Positions 58,939 to 59,114 of a stretch of 59,114 nucleotides of DNA are shown one piece after another. The translations under genes and the position numbers were made by a program. The stretch is taken from contig SPIB01000002.1 in NCBI GenBank assembly GCA_004535785.1, positions 805,309 through 864,422 of the forward strand, given 5' to 3'. Source of the stretch: Gammaproteobacteria bacterium LSUCC0112 (GTDB taxonomy: Bacteria > Pseudomonadota > Gammaproteobacteria > Pseudomonadales > Pseudohongiellaceae). How positions within the stretch are numbered: the first letter of the stretch is position 1; every line of letters begins with the position of its first letter. The notes beneath the pieces were generated by a model that saw only the letters and a list, made by a program, of their open reading frames with translations, searched no databases and was not told the origin of the DNA.

Positions 58939-59114
58939 TCAAACCGCCTGCGACGCCTGCCCCGCCACAATATACCAGCTCACCCAAAGACCATTGATCA
59001 ACGCACCCGGCACATACGACCCGGTATGCCGCCAGGCACAGGTACTGATCAACGACACCATCAATAACAACGGTGCAAACTGAATCATCACAATGGTGTT
59101 CAACGGCTCGCCCG
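58939..59114 (-). CDS. membrane protein, C-terminal fragment cut by the window end
   Basis: Open frame of 58 codons entering from the right edge and ending at TGA 58939-58941. It begins GEPLNTIVMIQFAPLLLM and contains two hydrophobic helices, the second being YVPGALINGLWVSWYIVAGQ. It resembles the C-terminal helices of multi-pass proteins, but the family cannot be named from this piece alone. No start codon is in the window. Confidence 0.55.
   Translation of the reverse strand, partial: GEPLNTIVMIQFAPLLLMVSLISTCAWRHTGSYVPGALINGLWVSWYIVAGQASQAV

Noticed and set aside
58787-58987. 66-residue open frame on the minus strand containing repeated segments
   Set aside because: It reads through the 25-bp tandem repeat and overlaps, in another frame, the convincing membrane-protein C-terminus 58939-59114; no ribosome site.

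Overview
The window reads as a chromosomal segment of a heterotrophic gammaproteobacterium, probably aquatic or marine. The call rests on the combination of RlmA, YchJ, YjdM/PhnA, a DUF454 protein, SerB with N-terminal ACT-type sequence, an oligopeptidase A/Dcp-like M3 peptidase and the FrmA/FrmB pair, together with many exported enzymes of the sort seen in oligotrophic Gammaproteobacteria (DUF1501/DUF1800, GMC dehydrogenases, DUF885, penicillin acylase). Genus cannot be decided from the sequence. No rRNA, tRNA, CRISPR array, phage gene, transposase or plasmid replication gene was found; the window is almost entirely coding.

Layout. 1-6800: an amidohydrolase, a Tat-exported gluconate-dehydrogenase-type small subunit with two tandem GMC flavoproteins, then a small membrane protein/XRE regulator pair. 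6831-12300: exported YtcJ-type amidohydrolase, an arsenic operon (arsR-arsH-MFS) and serB. 12438-17618: exported protein of unknown function, POT peptide transporter and M3 peptidase lipoprotein (peptide uptake and breakdown). 17677-25653: a diguanylate cyclase overlapping a periplasmic binding protein gene interrupted by an in-frame stop, then a SulP/spermidine-synthase-like/DHA2-MFS operon and, divergently, a ribbon-helix-helix protein and YjdM. 25670-33814: a redoxin-cytochrome-PHM-like protein, DUF2207+LemA, a murein-type hydrolase, an SDR, a GFA protein and RlmA. 33861-38218: TPR protein, PilZ protein, DUF454 protein, a zinc-ribbon protein and a class A acid phosphatase. 38239-42638: two exported rhodaneses and a TsuA/YeeE thiosulfate transporter, with GNAT, ABM and YchJ genes in between. 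42932-49783: DUF1800/DUF1501 pair, truncated GST, WYL regulator, DUF885 peptidase and a class D beta-lactamase. 49897-59114: sodium symporter, a GAP-family gene bracketed by inverted repeats, frmA/frmB, GNAT, an APC permease coupled to a penicillin acylase, and the 3' end of a membrane protein.

The most unusual content is non-coding. First, five copies of an about 80-bp hairpin element sit 5-100 bp behind stop codons, always in sense with the upstream gene. They share a 40-nt core (TTCCTC / 5-bp stem / GGCGC-type stem / TGATT bulge / TCGCTC) in which the stem bases change in a compensatory way from copy to copy, while the outer arms are palindromic but unique to each locus. Second, a separate palindrome family (GGGGTCGG...CCGACCCC) occurs at seven loci; at one of them its two halves are about 970 bp apart and enclose a complete GAP-family gene.

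Functional threads: peptide and amino-acid scavenging (POT, M3, DUF885, APC, penicillin acylase), sulfur handling (rhodaneses, TsuA, SulP), detoxification (ArsR/H/MFS, FrmAB, GST remnant, beta-lactamase) and cyclic-di-GMP signalling (GGDEF with I-site, PilZ). All functional calls come from reading the sequence; no database search was run.
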